Below, one piece after another: positions 52,665 to 60,924 of a DNA stretch of 64,000 bases (positions are counted from its first letter, which is position 1; every line of letters starts with the position of its first letter). The position numbers and the translations under genes were made by a program. This DNA comes from Halobacteriales archaeon QH_7_66_36. GTDB lineage: Archaea; Halobacteriota; Halobacteria; Halobacteriales; Haloarculaceae. Location: positions 63,869-127,868 of the forward strand of contig PXQV01000001.1 in NCBI GenBank assembly GCA_003021175.1. The letters are read 5' to 3'. The notes under the pieces are model-generated. The model worked only from the letters and a program-made list of their open reading frames with translations, did not search any database and was not told where the DNA came from.

Positions 52665-53614
52665 GCACGCTCCTCACGTTCGGCGAGACGATGCTGCGGC
52701 TCACGCCCCCGGGCGACGAACGCATCGAGAGCGCGGACAGCCTCGCGGTCCACGTCGGCGGCGCCGAGAGCAACGTCGCCGTCGCCGCACAGCGGCTCGG
52801 CGTCGACGCGGCGTGGATGTCGAAGCTCCCCGACACCCCGCCGGCGGACCGCATCGCCCGCGCGCTGCGCGCACAGGAGGTCGAACCGCTCGTGACGACG
52901 GCCGAGACGGGGCGGGTCGGCACCTACTATCTCGAAACCGGGAGCCGACCGCGCGGGACGAACGTCGTCTACGACCGCGAGGGCGCGGCGGTCCGAACCG
53001 CGACGCCCGACGAACTGCCGGTCGAGCGCGTGCGCGAGGCGGACACCTTCTACACGAGCGGGATCACGCCCCCGCTCTCCGACACGCTCGTCGACACCGT
53101 CGCCGACCTGTTCGCGGCGGCGAACGAGGTGGACACCTCGGTCGCCTTTGATCTCAACTACCGGGCGAAGCTCTGGTCGCCGACCGAGGCGCGTGACACG
53201 CTCCGCGGGCTGTTACCCGCCGTCGACACGCTCGTCGTCGCGGCCCGTGACGCCGCGACGGTGCTCGACCGCGAGGGCGACCCGGAACCCGTGGCGCGTG
53301 CCCTCGCCGCCGAGTACGACGCCGAGACGGTCGTGGTCACGCGCGGCGACGAGGGGGCGGTCGCCGTCCACGAGGGCGAGGCGTTCGACCAGCCGGCGTT
53401 CGACGCCGACTCGCCGTATCCGGTCGGCACGGGCGACGCCTTCGTCGGTGGCTTCCTCGCGCGTCGCCACCGCGGAGGCACCGTTCCGGAGGCACTGGAG
53501 CACGCCGCCGCGACCGCCGCCCTCAAGCGCACGATTCCCGGCGACATGGCGACGGTGACGCCCGGCGATGTGGCGGCGGTCGTTGCCGGCGAGCCGGAGG
53601 CGCTCTCCCGATGA
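52661..53614 (+). CDS. kdgK: 2-keto-3-deoxygluconate kinase (PfkB family)
   Basis: Phosphorylates KDG to KDPG. It has 317 residues from ATG 52661, overlapping the dehydratase stop by 4 bp. PfkB landmarks: LTFGETMLRLTPPGDE near the start (a pattern typical of KDG kinases), HVGGAESNVAVAAQRLG, FDLNYRAKLW, and the ATP-anion loop VGTGDAFVGGF with the catalytic Asp. The coupling to gluconate dehydratase supports KDG as the substrate. Confidence 0.92.
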   Translation: MSTLLTFGETMLRLTPPGDERIESADSLAVHVGGAESNVAVAAQRLGVDAAWMSKLPDTPPADRIARALRAQEVEPLVTTAETGRVGTYYLETGSRPRGTNVVYDREGAAVRTATPDELPVERVREADTFYTSGITPPLSDTLVDTVADLFAAANEVDTSVAFDLNYRAKLWSPTEARDTLRGLLPAVDTLVVAARDAATVLDREGDPEPVARALAAEYDAETVVVTRGDEGAVAVHEGEAFDQPAFDADSPYPVGTGDAFVGGFLARRHRGGTVPEALEHAAATAALKRTIPGDMATVTPGDVAAVVAGEPEALSR

Positions 53615-53666
53615 CGCGACCGAATCCTGTCCGCGAACGGCCGTACCCGGCCGGCGAGTGGTGCTC

Positions 53667-54620
53667 GTGACACCCGACATCCTCGTCGCCGGCGAGACGC
53701 TCGTCGACTTCCTCCCGGAGCACGTCGGGTCGCTGGAGTCCGTGGAGTCGTTCCGCCGGCGGCCGGGCGGCGCGCCCGCGAACGTCGCCGTCGGCCTTAC
53801 GGCACTCGACCGGACGCCGTGGTTCTGGACCCGAGTCGGGAGCGACCCGTTCGGCGACTCGCTGGCGGCGGCGCTCGCTGACGCCGGTCTCCCGGATCGG
53901 TTCGTCGAACGCGACCCCGAGGCGAAGACGACGCTCGCCTTCGTGGAACACGACACGACGGCCGACCGCGCGTTCACCTTCTACCGTGACGGGACCGCCG
54001 ACACCCGGCTCCAGCCCGGCACCGTCCCCGACGACGTGCTCGAATCCGTCGAGTGGGTGTACGTCGGCGGCGTGACGCTCGCATCCGAGCCCGCGCGAAC
54101 GGCGACGCTCGACCTCGCCGAACGGGCGAGCAACCGGGGTGCGAGGGTCGTCTTCGACCCCAACGCGCGTCCCGAACTCTGGGACGACGAGTTTCCCGCG
54201 GTCGTGGCGCGTGCGCTCGCCCACGCGGACGTGGTGAAGGCGACCCCGGAGGATCTGGCGGCGGCGGGCTTCGACGCCGACGCCGGCGCAGAGGCGCTCG
54301 CGGCGGCAGTCCACGACGCCGGGCCGGCGACACTTCTCTTGACCCGTGGCGACGCCGGCGCGTTCGCCGCCGCGACCGGGAACGCGCCGTGGGGACCGGC
54401 GACCGTAACCCACGACGGCTACCGGGTCGACCCGACGGACACGACGGGCGCGGGCGACGCGTTCACCGCGGGCGCGCTCGCGGCGCTGGCCGACGGAGAG
54501 CCGCTCGACGAGGTGGTCGCGTTCGCCAACGCCGTCGCCGCCGTCACGACCACGGCGACGGGCGCGATGACCGCGCTCCCCGACCGGGCGGCCGTCCGCG
54601 CGTTCCGCGAGCAGCAGTAG
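53667..54620 (+). CDS. Second PfkB-family carbohydrate kinase (fructokinase-like)
   Basis: A 317-residue sugar kinase starting at GTG 53667 (VTPDILVAGETLVDFLPE); GTG 53661 is a close alternative. RRPGGAPANVAVGLTALDR and TDTTGAGDAFTAGAL are the two PfkB signatures. The RRxGGApaNVA form with an early GETLVDF is more like fructokinases than KDG kinases. It could phosphorylate fructose from isomaltulose- or sucrose-type disaccharides cut by the neighbouring glucosidases, but no substrate is proven. It follows kdgK after 52 bp and converges on the M24 gene with no gap. Confidence 0.88.
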   Translation: MTPDILVAGETLVDFLPEHVGSLESVESFRRRPGGAPANVAVGLTALDRTPWFWTRVGSDPFGDSLAAALADAGLPDRFVERDPEAKTTLAFVEHDTTADRAFTFYRDGTADTRLQPGTVPDDVLESVEWVYVGGVTLASEPARTATLDLAERASNRGARVVFDPNARPELWDDEFPAVVARALAHADVVKATPEDLAAAGFDADAGAEALAAAVHDAGPATLLLTRGDAGAFAAATGNAPWGPATVTHDGYRVDPTDTTGAGDAFTAGALAALADGEPLDEVVAFANAVAAVTTTATGAMTALPDRAAVRAFREQQ

Positions 54621-55709
54621 TCACCCGTCGAGGATAGCCGGCCGCTCTATCGTGCAGTCGTATCCGACCGCGCGTGCCTCGCGGGTCGGCCACTCGCCCG
54701 TCCGAGTCAGCGTCTCGACGCCCGACTCGGTGACGAGCGCCGTGTCCTCGCTCTTGGCGCCGGCTATCGTCGGGTTCCACGCGTAGGCCATCGGGAGTCG
54801 GACGCGCTCGTCGCTCTCGGGCGTCGCGACCCACTCCCGGCCGGCGAACCCCGCGGCCCCGCCCTGATGGTGGTGCTGCCACTCGCCCTCGTGGCCGACC
54901 GCGGCGTACGCGTCTCGAATCGCGTCGAACACGTCGCCGGCGTCGCCGCCTCGCTGCCCGACATCGCGGGTCGCGGCCAGCGCCGCCGCCTCCACGCGCG
55001 CTGTGGCCGCGTGCCGGTCGGTGAGCCACGAGGGCGGCTCGAACGCGACCGTTCGGGTGCAGCTCGCGTACAGGCCGCCCCGCCGTGCCGTGACAGAGAC
55101 GAGCGCGTAGTCGCCGAGTTCGGTTTCGGAGGGCGTGTAGTGGCGGTATCGGGTCGCGCGTTCGCCCCCGCCGACGAGCGTGACGGGCGTATCGATCCCG
55201 CTCGTCGCCAGTCGTCCCCGGAGGTCGGCGGCGACGGACCGTTCGGTGTCCGACGGCGTCGCGTCGCGACAGACCGCCTCGACGGCCGCCGCGGTATCGG
55301 CACCGAGCGACCGGTAACGCTCCACGTCGCGGTCGGACAGCGGCTGGCGCAGGTCGGTCGGATCGAACGTGTCGAGTCCGGGCACAGCGAAGTCCGCCGC
55401 GGCCGGCGTCGGGGTTCGCGCGGCCACCGCCTCGGCGAGTGAGGACTCGTGCCACGGGAACTGCTCGACGACCACGTCGTCCGACAGCTCTTCGGTGGCG
55501 AGCCGTTCGGCCTCGACGTTGTTCGTCACGACCCGGAGGTCGCCGTCGTAGCCGGCCGCGGCGACGCCGACATCGCCGGCGCGGTCCACGATGTTACTCC
55601 CGCCCGTTGGCCACGCGAACCCGTCCGGGGTGGCGAACCAGACGGCCGCGAGGTCACGCTCCCGTAAAAACGTGTCCAGCCGTGCCGTCCGCTCCGTCGA
55701 GACTGCCAT
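54621..55709 (-). CDS. M24-family (creatinase/prolidase fold) protein lacking both metal-binding Asp
   Basis: A 362-residue two-domain protein from ATG 55709 with the creatinase-type N domain and a pita-bread C domain. In active M24 peptidases two Asp ligands occur in a VLIDxG...GYxxDxTRT pattern. Here the segment is LVSVTARRGGLYASCTRT, so both are Ser (205 and 216). The later His and Glu regions (WQHHHQGGAAG; LVTESGVE) are present in part. It is unlikely to be a metallopeptidase; a metal-free, creatinase-like hydrolase or a binding protein fits better. Divergent from the aldehyde dehydrogenase with a shared operator-like site. A decayed copy lies at 59230-59450. Confidence 0.82.
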   Translation of the reverse strand: MAVSTERTARLDTFLRERDLAAVWFATPDGFAWPTGGSNIVDRAGDVGVAAAGYDGDLRVVTNNVEAERLATEELSDDVVVEQFPWHESSLAEAVAARTPTPAAADFAVPGLDTFDPTDLRQPLSDRDVERYRSLGADTAAAVEAVCRDATPSDTERSVAADLRGRLATSGIDTPVTLVGGGERATRYRHYTPSETELGDYALVSVTARRGGLYASCTRTVAFEPPSWLTDRHAATARVEAAALAATRDVGQRGGDAGDVFDAIRDAYAAVGHEGEWQHHHQGGAAGFAGREWVATPESDERVRLPMAYAWNPTIAGAKSEDTALVTESGVETLTRTGEWPTREARAVGYDCTIERPAILDG

Positions 55710-55716
55710 CAGTATT

Positions 55717-55735
55717 AATTCTATTGTGAGTAAAC
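55717..55735 (-). promoter_or_regulatory. TACT-N7-GA operator candidate in the M24/aldehyde dehydrogenase divergent promoter
   Basis: On the minus strand GTTTACT (55735-55729), seven bases, then GAATT (55721-55717). The gap between the two start codons is only 55 bp and very AT-rich, so this site overlaps the promoters of both genes. The same pattern is retained in the decayed copy at about 59377-59391. Confidence 0.5.
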
Positions 55736-55764
55736 TTCTTAACAGTGGCGGTCGCACGGCCCGT

Positions 55765-57195
55765 ATGGCAACCGGATCGACACGACAGGGGGCGACGAAC
55801 CTCATCGGCGGCGAGTGGGAGTCGTCGCGGAGGAGTATCGAGGTGGAAGACCTCGCCGACGGGGGTGTTTTCGCAAGGCGTCCCGCCGCGACCGCGGAGC
55901 AGGCGCGGGCGGCCGTCGCCGCGGCGGCCGGTGCGGAGCGAGCGATGCGCGAGACGACCATCGTGCAGCGGGCGAACTGGCTGACGGCGATCGCCGACGG
56001 ACTCCTCGAACGGAAGGCCGAACTCGCGGATGCTATCGTCCGCGAGGCGGGCAAGCCGGTGTCGAGCGCGCGCGGCGAGGTCGACTCGGCGGCCGAGCGG
56101 TTCCGCCGGGCCGCCGAGGAGGCCCGCGACAATCAGGGCGACTTCATCGAGGGAACGACCGAGGGTCACGAGGGGTGGCAGGCCGTCGTCAAGCCGCAGC
56201 CGGTCGGGACCGTGCTGTGTATCACGCCGTACAACTACCCGCTCGCGACCACTGCACTGCAGGTCGCGCCGGCGCTCGCCGCAGGCAACAGCGTGGTGCT
56301 GAAGCCCGCGAGCAAGACGCCCGTCAGCGCCGGTATCCTCGCGGAGATCATCGCCGAGGTCGGAGTGCCGGCCGGCGGCTTCAACTTCGTCTGTGGGCGA
56401 GCGAGCGACATCGGCGACGCCCTCGCGAGTGACGACCGCGTCGACGCCATCGCGCTCACTGGCTCGTCGCGTGCTGGCGAGCGCATCGCCGACACCTCTG
56501 GGATGGTCACGCTCCACATGGAACTGGGCGGCAACGCGCCGGCGCTCGTCTTCCCGGACGCCGACCTCGACCGCGCGGCCGACGACTGCGCGAAGGGGTC
56601 GTTCAAGTACGCCGGTCAGCGCTGCTCTGCCGTCTCGCGTGTGCTGGCCCACGACGCGATACACGACGAGCTCGTCGATCGGCTCGAAACGCGCGTCGAC
56701 GAGTGGCAGCCCGGCCCGCTGTTCGACGAGGGGACCGCCATCGGCCCGCTCATCAGCGAGTCGCAGGCCGAGTGGGTGATGGAACTCGTCGGGGACGCCG
56801 TCGACCGCGGCGCGGAACTCGTCCGGGGCGGCGACCGCGACGGCCGCACCGTCGAGCCGACGCTGCTCGCGGACGTGCCACACGACGCCCGTATCCTCCA
56901 CGAGGAGCAGTTCGGGCCGGTGGTGGTCGTCGCGCGCGTCGCCGACGAGTCGGAGGCGCTGGCGCTAGCGAACGCCGACGACATGGGGCTCGACGCGGCC
57001 GTCTTCACCGCCGACCACGACCGCGCGATGCGGCTGGCCGACGACATCGAGGCCGGCGCGGTTCGCATCAACGGTGCGCCGTCGCACGGGCTGGGCGACA
57101 TCCCCTTCGGTGGCGTCGGCGACTCGGGCATCGGTCGGGAGGGCATCGGCTACAGCATCGAGACGCTCACCACCACGAAGAGCATCGTGCTCTGA
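55765..57195 (+). CDS. NAD(P)-dependent aldehyde dehydrogenase, possibly GapN-like
   Basis: A 476-residue enzyme of the ALDH superfamily from ATG 55765. Motifs: PYNYPLATTALQVAPALAAG and NSVVLKPASKTP (cofactor), LTGSSRAGERIA, MELGGNAPALVF (general-base Glu) and YAGQRCSAVSRVL with the catalytic Cys. The GQRCxAVxR form resembles non-phosphorylating glyceraldehyde-3-phosphate dehydrogenase and lactaldehyde dehydrogenase. Lying between the aldolase genes and pyruvate kinase, oxidation of glyceraldehyde-3-phosphate or glyceraldehyde is a reasonable guess. Pyruvate kinase starts 13 bp downstream. Confidence 0.9.
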   Translation: MATGSTRQGATNLIGGEWESSRRSIEVEDLADGGVFARRPAATAEQARAAVAAAAGAERAMRETTIVQRANWLTAIADGLLERKAELADAIVREAGKPVSSARGEVDSAAERFRRAAEEARDNQGDFIEGTTEGHEGWQAVVKPQPVGTVLCITPYNYPLATTALQVAPALAAGNSVVLKPASKTPVSAGILAEIIAEVGVPAGGFNFVCGRASDIGDALASDDRVDAIALTGSSRAGERIADTSGMVTLHMELGGNAPALVFPDADLDRAADDCAKGSFKYAGQRCSAVSRVLAHDAIHDELVDRLETRVDEWQPGPLFDEGTAIGPLISESQAEWVMELVGDAVDRGAELVRGGDRDGRTVEPTLLADVPHDARILHEEQFGPVVVVARVADESEALALANADDMGLDAAVFTADHDRAMRLADDIEAGAVRINGAPSHGLGDIPFGGVGDSGIGREGIGYSIETLTTTKSIVL

Positions 57196-57208
57196 GTTCG
57201 ACCTGCCC

Positions 57209-58957
57209 ATGCGCACCGCGAAAATCGTCTGTACGCTCGGCCCGGCATCGAGCGACCGGGAAACGGTTCGCTCGCTCGCCGAAAGCGGGATGTCGGTCGC
57301 ACGTCTCAACGCCAGTCACGGCTCGATCGAAGACCGGGCGGCCGCCATCGATCACGTCCGTGCAGTCGACGGAACCCTCGACACCACCGTCGCCGTCATG
57401 CACGACCTCTCCGGGCCGGAGATACGGACGGCACCGACCGACGAACCGGTGCATCTCGAAACAGGGTCCGAGGTGCGGTTCGTCGCCGCCGACCGCGTCA
57501 CACCTGAGTCGGTCGGTCTCTCCGCGTCGCTCGACGGCGTGAGCGAGGGCGACCGCGTGTTGCTCGACGACGGCCGCATCGAAACGCGAGTAGTTGGCGT
57601 GGGCGACGGCGTACGCGTGCGCGTCGAAACGGGCGGCGGCCTCGGCGGGCGCAAGGGTGTGAACGTTCCCGGCGTCGACCTCGGTCTCGACCTGCTCACG
57701 GAACGCGACGAGCGCGAACTCGACTTGGCAGTCGAGGCGGGCGTCGACTTCGTGGCCGCGAGCTTCGTCCGCGACGCCGACGACGTGTACCGAGTGGGCG
57801 AGGCAATCGAGACGCGCGGCGCGGAGATACCCGTCGTCGCCAAAATCGAGCGGGCAGACGCCCTCGAGAATCTCGACGGCATCGTCGACGCCGCCGGCGG
57901 CGTGATGATCGCCCGAGGCGACCTCGGCGTGGAGTGTCCGCTCGAAGCGGTGCCGCTCATCCAGAAGCGCATCATCCGGCGCTGTCGGGCGGCGGGAGTG
58001 CCGGTGATCACGGCGACGGAGATGCTCGACTCGATGGTTCACGAGCGGCGGCCGACGCGCGCGGAGGCGGCGGACGTGGCGAACGCGGTGATCGACGGGA
58101 CCGACGCGGTGATGCTGTCGGCCGAAACCGCCGTCGGCGACTACCCGGTTCGGGTCGTCGAGACGATGGCACGCATCGTCCGCGACATCGAGGCGAGCGG
58201 CGAGTACGCCGAACGGCGCGAGCAGAGCGTCCCGAGCGCCGAAAAGTCGAAGACGGATGCGGTCGCCCGCTCGGCCCGCTTCCTCGCCCGCGATCTGGAC
58301 GCGACGGCCATCGTCGCCGCCTCCGAATCCGGCTACACCGTCCACCGCGCCGCGAAGTACCGGCCCTCCGTTCCCGTGTTCGCCGCCACGCCGAGCGACC
58401 GCGTGCGCCGCCAACTCGCGTTGTCCGGCGGCGTCGTGCCGAAACACGTCTCCGTGGACGGTGACGACGCGAGCGCCGTCGTCAACCGCGCCGTGCAGGC
58501 GGCGCTCGAAGCCGGGGTCGCCGACGGCGGCGACACCGTCATCGCATTAGCCGGGATGATGACGGAACTCGAAGGCGTGAACACGACGAACATGCTGAAG
58601 GTCCACGTCGCCGCCGAGATACTGGCGTCCGGTCAGCCGGTTGTCGAGGGGTACGTGACAGGCACGCTACACCGCACGGAGGATGGCGACCTCTCTGACG
58701 CCCCGGAGCGGGCGATACTCGTCGTTCCGGGTAGGTTCGACGAGGAACTGACCGGCGAGTTCGACCGCGTGGCCGGCGTGGTCGACGCACGTGGCGGCAT
58801 GACGAGCTACGTCGCCACGGTCGCCCGCGAACTCGGCGTGCCGATGATCGGCGACGTGACGCTTCCGCGCGAGGCGACGGACGGCACCGCCGTCACCCTC
58901 GACGGCCAGCGAGGCGTGGTGTACGAGGGCGTCCTCGGGGAGAGAGAAACGGGCTGA
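57209..58957 (+). CDS. pyk: Pyruvate kinase with C-terminal PEP-utiliser-like domain
   Basis: Converts PEP and ADP to pyruvate and ATP. It has 582 residues from ATG 57209, 13 bp after the aldehyde dehydrogenase. Catalytic-core motifs: TLGPASSDRE, ARLNASHGS (Arg32, Asn34, Ser36), DLSGPEIRT, VAKIERADA with Lys212, and TATEMLDSM. The B domain (about 70-155) and C domain are complete. An extra domain (about 500-575, ILVVPGRFDEELTGEF, DARGGMTSYVATVARELG) resembles the PEP-utiliser swivelling domain of PPDK, but the phospho-His of TSH is Tyr534 here, so phosphotransfer is unlikely and a regulatory role fits. Confidence 0.95.
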   Translation: MRTAKIVCTLGPASSDRETVRSLAESGMSVARLNASHGSIEDRAAAIDHVRAVDGTLDTTVAVMHDLSGPEIRTAPTDEPVHLETGSEVRFVAADRVTPESVGLSASLDGVSEGDRVLLDDGRIETRVVGVGDGVRVRVETGGGLGGRKGVNVPGVDLGLDLLTERDERELDLAVEAGVDFVAASFVRDADDVYRVGEAIETRGAEIPVVAKIERADALENLDGIVDAAGGVMIARGDLGVECPLEAVPLIQKRIIRRCRAAGVPVITATEMLDSMVHERRPTRAEAADVANAVIDGTDAVMLSAETAVGDYPVRVVETMARIVRDIEASGEYAERREQSVPSAEKSKTDAVARSARFLARDLDATAIVAASESGYTVHRAAKYRPSVPVFAATPSDRVRRQLALSGGVVPKHVSVDGDDASAVVNRAVQAALEAGVADGGDTVIALAGMMTELEGVNTTNMLKVHVAAEILASGQPVVEGYVTGTLHRTEDGDLSDAPERAILVVPGRFDEELTGEFDRVAGVVDARGGMTSYVATVARELGVPMIGDVTLPREATDGTAVTLDGQRGVVYEGVLGERETG

Positions 58958-59229
58958 TTCACGGCGGCTTTCGTACTACGAGGGACGAATACCCGTCGGT
59001 ACAGTCCGAACGCTGATACCGCGAGGACCGATGGCTCGGGAGCGTGCCCTTTTGATTCGCGTCCGACCCGCGCCACCCCGACCACACCGGAGCGAACCGC
59101 TGTTGGCCGTGTACGGTCGCCAACGTCGTGCTCGTCGGAATCGGTGCTGCGGCCGTGAATACCGTCGTCTCGCCGCTCGTCTGGCTCGGTGAATATCTGG
59201 TTCCGAGAACGCCACGGTTCGCCCCGCTG
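58958..59229. other. Intergenic stretch without a recognisable gene
   Basis: Downstream of pyruvate kinase. Several frames are open on both strands but none has a start plus protein-like composition. It may be further decayed parts of the duplicated copy that follows; I could not align it with the M24 or aldehyde dehydrogenase genes by eye. Confidence 0.4.
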
Positions 59230-59450
59230 CTCGTCCCCAGCCGTCCCCGGAGGTCAGCGGCGACGGAACGCTCGGAGTCACCCGAAGTCACGTCTCGACA
59301 GACGGTCACGAGACCACGCTCTCCTAAAACGCGTCCAGCCGCGTCGTTCGCTCCGTCGAGACCACTATTGGTATCCATTCGACTGTGAGTAATCGTCTTA
59401 ACGGCGGCGGTGCGAAGCGAGCGATGCCCGAGACGATGGACGGCGAGCCG
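59230..59450 (-). pseudogene. Decayed duplicate of the M24 / aldehyde dehydrogenase intergenic region
   Basis: Three blocks match the region 55200-55955 in the same order. 59230-59304 matches 55200-55272 and on the minus strand still reads ERSVAADLRGRL, as in the M24 gene. 59305-59400 matches 55650-55745: it holds the M24 start region, reading VVSTERTTRLDAF then a stop, and the promoter with GTGAGTAA and CTTAAC. 59400-59437 matches 55920-55955 of the aldehyde dehydrogenase. Segments between the blocks are deleted. So an old tandem copy of the M24-ALDH unit has collapsed to a relic of about 220 bp. No product is expected. Confidence 0.85.
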
Positions 59451-59530
59451 TGGTGGACGCGGGCACACTTGACCGACAGTCGAGTCGAGCTGACGCGGCT
59501 CGTGGTTACGAGCGACGCCCGCGCGGAGTC

Positions 59531-59731
59531 CTACAGCAGCTGCTCCTTCCGTTCCTCGCGCTCTTCGTCCGCCTCGGCCTGCCGCTTCGCCGCCGCGCGC
59601 CGCCGTTTGTATCGTCGCACTGCGGGGACGAACTTGTTCTTCAGGTCGAAGCCGAAGGAGACGATGCCGTACACCCAGAAGAAGAACAGCAGCGTCATGA
59701 TCCCGACGTAGGTGAGCGGGTCGAGCGCCAT
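59531..59731 (-). CDS. 66-residue single-helix protein downstream of the ABC operon
   Basis: A small membrane protein from ATG 59731, 1 bp after the ATPase stop. One N-terminal helix (LTYVGIMTLLFFFWVYGIVS) is followed by a charged cytoplasmic tail with a coiled look (KRRRAAAKRQAEADEEREER). It is the last gene of the sugar-transporter operon. Single-helix proteins of this kind may help assemble or stabilise the transporter; I do not recognise a named family. Confidence 0.75.
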   Translation of the reverse strand: MALDPLTYVGIMTLLFFFWVYGIVSFGFDLKNKFVPAVRRYKRRRAAAKRQAEADEEREERKEQLL

Positions 59732-59732
59732 C

Positions 59733-60920
59733 TCAGTCGTCACCCTCCGCCTCGGCGGTGCCGGAGCCGGCACCGGTCGACAGATTCGTTATGCCGTGGA
59801 CGATGGCGTCGCCCGAGTCGCCGTCGAACAGGTGGATCTTCGAGCGGTCGAACACCACGTCCATCTCCTCGTCGGCCTCGATGTCCGAGTCCGGCGAGAC
59901 GCTCATCAGCAGTTGGTTGTCGGCGTTCTGGTCTTCGAGGTCCACGTCGGCGTCGGGGTTGGTCAGCAGGTAGACGAATATCTCGTCGCCCATCGGCTCC
60001 AGGACGTCCGAGGTGACGGCGACCGGGTCCGACGGCTCGTCTGCACTCTCCGCGTCGGCGACCGGATACACGTCCTCGGGCCGGACGCCGAGCGTCACCG
60101 ACTGGTCCGGCTGGACGCCGGCGTCCATCGGGTCGAACTCGATGCCGAGGTGGCCGTTCACCGAGCGGTAGCCGTCGTTGGTGACCTCGCCGCGCGCGAA
60201 GTTCATCGACGGCGAGCCGATGAAGCCGGCGACGAACAGATTGGACGGTTCGTTGTAACAGACGAGCGGCGGGTCGATCTGCTGGAGGTGGCCGGCGTTC
60301 AACACTGCGATGCGGTCGGCCATCGTCATCGCCTCCGCCTGATTGTGGGTGACGTAGATGATGGTGGTGTCAAGCTCCTTGTGGAGCCGCTGGAGCTCCG
60401 TCCGCATCGTCACCCGGAGCTTGGCGTCGAGATTCGCCAGCGGCTCGTCCATCAGGAACACCTCGGGTTCGCGCACGATGGCGCGGGCGATGGCGACCCG
60501 CTGGCGCTGCCCGCCGGACATCGCGTCGGGCATCCGGTCTAACATTCCTTCCATCTGGACGACGCTCGCGGCGCGCTCGACCCGCTCGTCGATCTCCGCC
60601 TTCTCGTACTCCCGGAGGCGGAGACCAAAGGAGATGTTGTCGTACACGTCCATGTGCGGGAACAGCGCGATGTTCTGGAACACCATCGAGATGCCTCGGT
60701 CCTTCGGCGGGAGCCGGGTCACCTCGCGGTCGCCAATGTTGACCGTCCCGCTCGTCGGGTGTGTCAGTCCCGCGACCGTCTCCATTGTCGTCGACTTCCC
60801 ACACCCCGAGGGACCGACCAAGACGACGAACTCGCCGTCCCGGATCTCGAGGTTCATGTTGTCGACAGCCGTTACGTCGTCGTACCGTTTCACCACGTCG
60901 TCGAGTTGTACTCGTGCCAT
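59733..60920 (-). CDS. Sugar ABC transporter ATPase (MalK/UgpC-like, CUT1)
   Basis: Energises sugar uptake at the cytoplasmic face. It has 395 residues. Walker A GPSGCGKST, Q-loop VFQNIALFP, signature MSGGQRQRV, Walker B VFLMDEPLANLDA and switch His in IYVTHNQAEAM. A C-terminal TOBE/OB regulatory domain (about 240-380) is typical of the CUT1 family; its acidic insert is halophilic. Located 4 bp after the permease gene and 1 bp before the 66-residue gene. Confidence 0.95.
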   Translation of the reverse strand: MARVQLDDVVKRYDDVTAVDNMNLEIRDGEFVVLVGPSGCGKSTTMETVAGLTHPTSGTVNIGDREVTRLPPKDRGISMVFQNIALFPHMDVYDNISFGLRLREYEKAEIDERVERAASVVQMEGMLDRMPDAMSGGQRQRVAIARAIVREPEVFLMDEPLANLDAKLRVTMRTELQRLHKELDTTIIYVTHNQAEAMTMADRIAVLNAGHLQQIDPPLVCYNEPSNLFVAGFIGSPSMNFARGEVTNDGYRSVNGHLGIEFDPMDAGVQPDQSVTLGVRPEDVYPVADAESADEPSDPVAVTSDVLEPMGDEIFVYLLTNPDADVDLEDQNADNQLLMSVSPDSDIEADEEMDVVFDRSKIHLFDGDSGDAIVHGITNLSTGAGSGTAEAEGDD

Positions 60921-60924
60921 GATC

